Assembly (NCBI GenBank): GCA_020726505.1
Contig: JAHLEZ010000023.1
Span: 186,001-250,000, forward strand
DNA length: 64,000 bases
Reading direction: 5' to 3'
Source: Leptodontidium sp. MPI-SDFR-AT-0119
Taxonomy: Eukaryota > Ascomycota > Leotiomycetes > Helotiales > Leptodontidiaceae
Shown: piece by piece, positions 59,801-64,000 of the stretch
Numbering within the stretch: position 1 is the first letter of the stretch
Layout: every line of letters begins with the position of its first letter
The notes under the pieces: model-generated
What the model saw: the letters and a program-made list of their open reading frames with translations, nothing else
What the model was told of the DNA's origin: nothing
Database searches by the model: none
Program-made: the position numbers and the translations under genes

Positions 59801-62800
59801 GTGAGGGGAACAAGTGTCGCTGACGAAACTACCCAAGAGAGGTTACAGTATCATTGGTCCCAGGCTGATGTTGCAAAATCATCCTGATCAAGCAAGCCAG
59901 CAACCAGCAACCAGCAACCCAGCCGTCCATCCTTCTGGAAAGCAGGTAAGCATGATAAATATGGGTCCGCTCCTTGCGCGTGTGGCCGTACAGCAGATTC
60001 AACAACACACGGGAATATCGAATGTCACCACCTAGTTGCGGATATACGTACTAGGCTATGCTGTACCTCGATCATGGCCTGGAGGAGTTGCTGGCGGTAT
60101 CGGGACGGGAATAATAAATATTGTGGAATATTTGCAGCCCCAGCTGGTAAAAAGAGGGGATGGCTTGAAGACTTGAGGGTCTGAAAAGGGGTAGCTCGCC
60201 AAGTGACGGCACGAGCAGCAGATCGAAAAGATCAGCCACAGTCTCCCTTCTGGAGTCAAGCCTCGGGGAAAGTGTGAATTCGGTACAGTATGTCTGGCAT
60301 GCGAGATGGTGGATCTGGATAACGGCAAGCAAGGACTGTGTGTGACTTCAGTAAGTTGAGTGGAGTGGAGAGGAGTGGAGGAGCGAGGCAGGGCTGTGAT
60401 GTGATATGAGGTGTGTTGTGGAGTGAGTGCTGTGTCGTCCGTCCCTGGCACTGCGGTAAGCTCGATCCGGGTAGTGGAGCAGCACACTAAATGAAGGGAA
60501 GGCTCGCTCCCAGGCTTGGACCACGCCGCAGTGCGCTACCCGTCCCGAGACTAACTAAGCCTGAATCGAGTTGGACTTGACAGCGGCCGAGCCAGCTATG
60601 GGATTGGATTGGATTGGACTGGTTTCTGTTTAAAGTACTGAAAGGTAAGGCAAGGAGGAAGGTGTTTGGCATAAATTGCAGTTGTGGAGTCTAGATCACG
60701 GGTATGAAGCCCGAACTTACCTATCTATTAGTGAGGCTCAGTCTCGCTTTTTGCAAGCTCGAACTAGCTCTCACTGGCTCTCAGACTCTAAACTCAAATC
60801 CTTCCCGAAAGCTTGCATACCTAGTGGACCCTTTTTTTTCTGCGAAATGCAAGAAATACTGTACAGCACTGTCTTTCAAAGTCAAAACGCTGATTGATGC
60901 ACACATATACCGCGTATGCTATAGTCATATCCCCGGACATCTATCGTTCGTCTGGAAAACAACATATCAAGCACACTATTACATGCAGCAACGGCGGGAA
61001 CTTTCCCCCACATGTATTGTATATGTGGATTCGATCTATAATTACGACAGAACTCAATGCGCAAACCAACTCAGAATACGATTAGAGAGCATAAATCTGG
61101 CAATTATGATGCAACCCCCACGTGCAGGCAAGTTTCCACGCTGCTTCCCTTCCCCGCGATAGATGAATACATGCATGTATGCATGCCGAGGCCGAGCAGG
61201 CACTTGCCCGACGGACGATGTTTGAATGAGAAGGGAGAGATTTGATATACTAACTAACTGGCAATGCGAGATACTGATACTACTGTATGTCCTGTCCGAA
61301 GCACAAAGTAATAATTGGTGACGATATACCCCATCTGAGCGCCCGTCCCTATCCATCCAGTCCCCATCTCGTCATCATCTTCAACACCAACACGAGCCGC
61401 TGTCTCTCTCTCCCACCTACGGCCAAACTCCCCTCTCCTTGCATCAGTCTTCGTATCCAAACAGACGCAATGCGGTGCCCTCCCTGCCCCTCGACCGACC
61501 TCGGGTCACACAACATCCTGCCAGCCCGGACCTCGTCTCCAGTTCCCCGGCCCAATTAACACGCTCTAACGTGCAAGACATCTCGGGAGCCACTCAGGGG
61601 CCACCAACTACACTATTTTCGAAGAAAAATGACTGAGACTTTGAAAAGAGAGAAAGACAGAAAAAGAGAGTCACTTCTCAGATTCTGGACACGAACGGGT
61701 ACCAGATCTGACTGATCTGATCTGTGTGAGATCGCCACTACCTACATACCCGCCTGTTGACAGGGCTGAGGATGGATGGAGTACGTACGAACGGAAGGAT
61801 GGATTTGGATGGGCACGCCACGCCTATTCGGGCCTAGCAAAGCCTCTAGCGTGCGGGAACATATTTTCCATTTTAGCGAGTCAGCCTAGAATAAACTCAA
61901 AACAACATCACGACGACAAGACAAGAGAGACAAAACAGACAGACAAGCAAACAAGACACGGCATCGACACTCATTTACTCAACCACCCACTTGCTCACTT
62001 CCTCACAGTTCAAACAACTCGCCACTCTCCTCTCCCGCAATAAACCCAGGACATGAGGGGCGTCCAGTCAGCCACTGCCAACCACGCTTCACCACCCAAC
62101 GCACGTCGGTGGATTCGAGTTTCCCGGGTTCATCGTCCCTACGATCCGTCATCCAATAGCTTAAGTCGCGCTTCCCTGCCAACCCATCTCCTCACTCCTC
62201 ACTCCATACATCTCTTGTCCTTTTCGCCCTTCCCAGCGCCACATCTTCCTCTCCCGAAGCAAGCGAAGGAGCCAAGCAAGCAAACAACCGCTTCATCCGC
62301 CTAACAAACTAAACTCACTAAAACGGGAAATCGAGAGAGGAAAAAAAAAACAGAAAAGGAATCAACGAACGCACAACGCGAACGAGCGAACGAGCGAACG
62401 AATGCAACACCAAACTGGCCACTGCATGCGAGCGATGCGAAACATGGGGACCGACTTACCTCGATCCCTACCCTACCTGCGCCACCACCTCTGTACGCCC
62501 CTGTCCACGAAACCCAGATTCTCCCACACGGATCCATGGATCGAAACGGCGAAACTGCGAATCACCAAAAAGGGAAAAGGGATTCATGATAGCCAAGAGT
62601 CCGCAAAGAGAGTCCTGCATGATGTGGCGTACCTCAATCTGACTTACGAAGTCATAGCCTCCCGGTCCCGTGGTTCGTTCGTTACTTACCTGGTAGGCTT
62701 TTGCACTTCTCCTCTTTTTCCTTCGCCTTTTTGTTTACCTCCCACCCTCCCTTATGAATTTCAGCCCTTCTTTTCCTCGTTTGAAAGCAAAACCGCCCGA

Positions 62801-64000
62801 AGAAGGATTTACTATTGCGGGGATAGATTCCCGCTTATCGCGCAAGAAGGCAGCCATCCATCCCTTGACGGGAGGCTTTCCCACCACCTTAGCGTTTCTT
62901 TTTCTGTCTCGCGGATTCCTCTCCGCGACCGCCAGCGAGTCAGACACCACATGCCGTTTTCTTTCTTGTCTGTCTTGAATTACCATCCGATCTCAATCCA
63001 TCCGTCTTGTCCTGACATATCTGGGGGAGTTCGTCTGCGGATTTCATCTGCCCATATGTGGCCAGTGCTTCAGCCAGTGCTTTCACCCGGAAAGCCAAAG
63101 GTGGAGCTCAGTCCAATGTCTTGTAAAATGTCTAGAAAGTCTGTATCTAGTTTGAAGTTTCAGCATGCCTAGATCGTACTGCATATTGATTGGGCTTTGG
63201 ACATTTTGTGGTCCGGAAATATCCTGTCTAGATCTCGGGGTTTTTATATTTCTTACATTCGTGGGGGTTAACTCTTCGTGAACTACATTTTGCCTAGTTC
63301 TAGGTCTTTTGATGTGTTTTCAGCAGTGAAAGAAATGTGGGGGAGTCAAATCTATTTGCTAGAAAGTCACATGTTGCTCCTCTGATTGACTGTATCTGAT
63401 CTTGACAAACAAGTCCGACAAAGAGTGCCGAAAGGAGGATTATTCAACTCGAATAACACCAGATCTAATAGTCAACAGAAGCTCATTTCTAAAGTAGAGT
63501 TACGTTCTGTAAGAGAAGTTCTTAGCATTGCCACGTTTTAAGATATCTAGCGTCCCGTTGCACAAGGCGAAAATCCTCAAGTAAGATACTTTCCCTCCGT
63601 ACCCCTCCCTCATCTTCAAAAGTCACCACAAGTACCACAACCAAGAATCTACTTTCTCCACTCCCTCCTACCCCGCATTTACTTTGCCATCTAATCTATT
63701 CGGTCCCTGGCAGGATGCATTCGACCCGAATCATGCAACTGAATCCTTCCTTCCCATCCCTCCCTATAACACAATAACACCACCACACATATCCAACATC
63801 AAGCCCAAGAACCTCGCCGCTCTTTCATGCCTATCAAGAATCAATCTCCACAGCCTCGCATAATCCATCAATCCCACATGAGATCTAATCCTTACCACTG
63901 ACCAACTTCAGACTTCCACACTCAATCCCAAACCACCCACGCTCCGCACCGCATCGCGCGCATAACCAACAACTCACACCACGAACCTGTGCAACCACAG
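56873..64000. other. 7.1-kb right-end region without a supportable gene
   Basis: This includes the DUF2841 promoter at its left end. Short CT-, GTAC- and CAG-type repeats are common. The longest frame (62402-63172, plus, 256 codons) starts in GAACGAGC repeats and translates to low-information sequence. From about 63.6 kb the plus strand becomes C/A/T-rich like a fungal 5' leader, so a gene reading right may begin beyond the window. Confidence 0.5.
57911..57967 (+). repeat. Pentanucleotide repeat (CCTAT/CCTGT)
   Basis: Three CCTAT-type units pass into CCTGT units interrupted by GTGCTGTGTTGT, then four perfect CCTGT units. It is a simple-sequence repeat in intergenic DNA, not a telomere repeat. 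Confidence 0.85.

Noticed and set aside
62402..63172. 256-codon open frame near the right end
   Set aside because: It starts inside GAACGAGC-type repeats, translates to low-information sequence without a domain, signal peptide or splice sites, and lies in DNA with 5'-leader-like composition.

Overview
This window looks like nuclear DNA of a filamentous ascomycete (Pezizomycotina, possibly a leotiomycete). Genes are split by short GT-AG introns of about 46-130 bp, often with CTAAC/CTGAC-like branch sites. They encode typical fungal products: a CFEM protein, a Bni4-like protein, Swc5, a DUF2841/YDR124W-like protein, Dus1, a P450 and small secreted proteins. There is no sign of operons, Shine-Dalgarno sites, tRNA, rRNA or CRISPR. 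All calls come from reading the sequence; exon joins were chosen so that splice sites and codon phase agree across each gene.

Left part (0.9-17.1 kb): a microsomal cytochrome P450 (-), a fungal Hsp70-like ATPase (-), a coiled-coil protein of unknown function (+), a large multi-pass membrane protein with a Cys-rich outer domain (-), a CFEM-domain protein (+) and a secreted M28 aminopeptidase with a PA domain (+).

Decayed stretch (13.6-23.4 kb, with the intact M28 gene inside it): this holds an inverted, diverged copy of the 3' end of the M28 gene. That copy abuts an ~86-bp segment that recurs, inverted and about 92% identical, 7 kb away. There are also two gene remnants interrupted by in-frame TAG codons and a hairpin element. 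It reads as a gene and repeat graveyard, possibly touched by RIP-like mutation.

Middle (23.4-31.2 kb): a membrane protein with an apparent frameshift near its end (+), tRNA-dihydrouridine synthase Dus1 (-) and a Bni4-like PP1-docking bud-neck/septum protein (-). An 8-kb stretch without a credible gene follows (31.2-39.4 kb).

Right part (39.4-57 kb): a small cysteine-rich secreted protein (-) diverges from a large multiply frame-disrupted fungal-specific gene (+). Next come a secreted GH43 glycosidase (-), a small acidic/basic protein (-), Swc5 of the SWR1 complex (+), a frame-broken small gene (+), a small unknown protein (+) and a DUF2841 protein (-). The last 7 kb holds no gene I can support.

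The genes do not form an obvious pathway. Housekeeping loci (Dus1, Swc5, Bni4, DUF2841) are interleaved with accessory secreted or membrane proteins. Most disruptions fall in the accessory genes. One class is TAG where CAG would be expected. The other is apparent one-base losses, mostly at short homopolymers. No clearly new defence or mobile system was found; the composite inverted-repeat/M28-tail structure at 14.0-14.3 kb is the most unusual thing seen.
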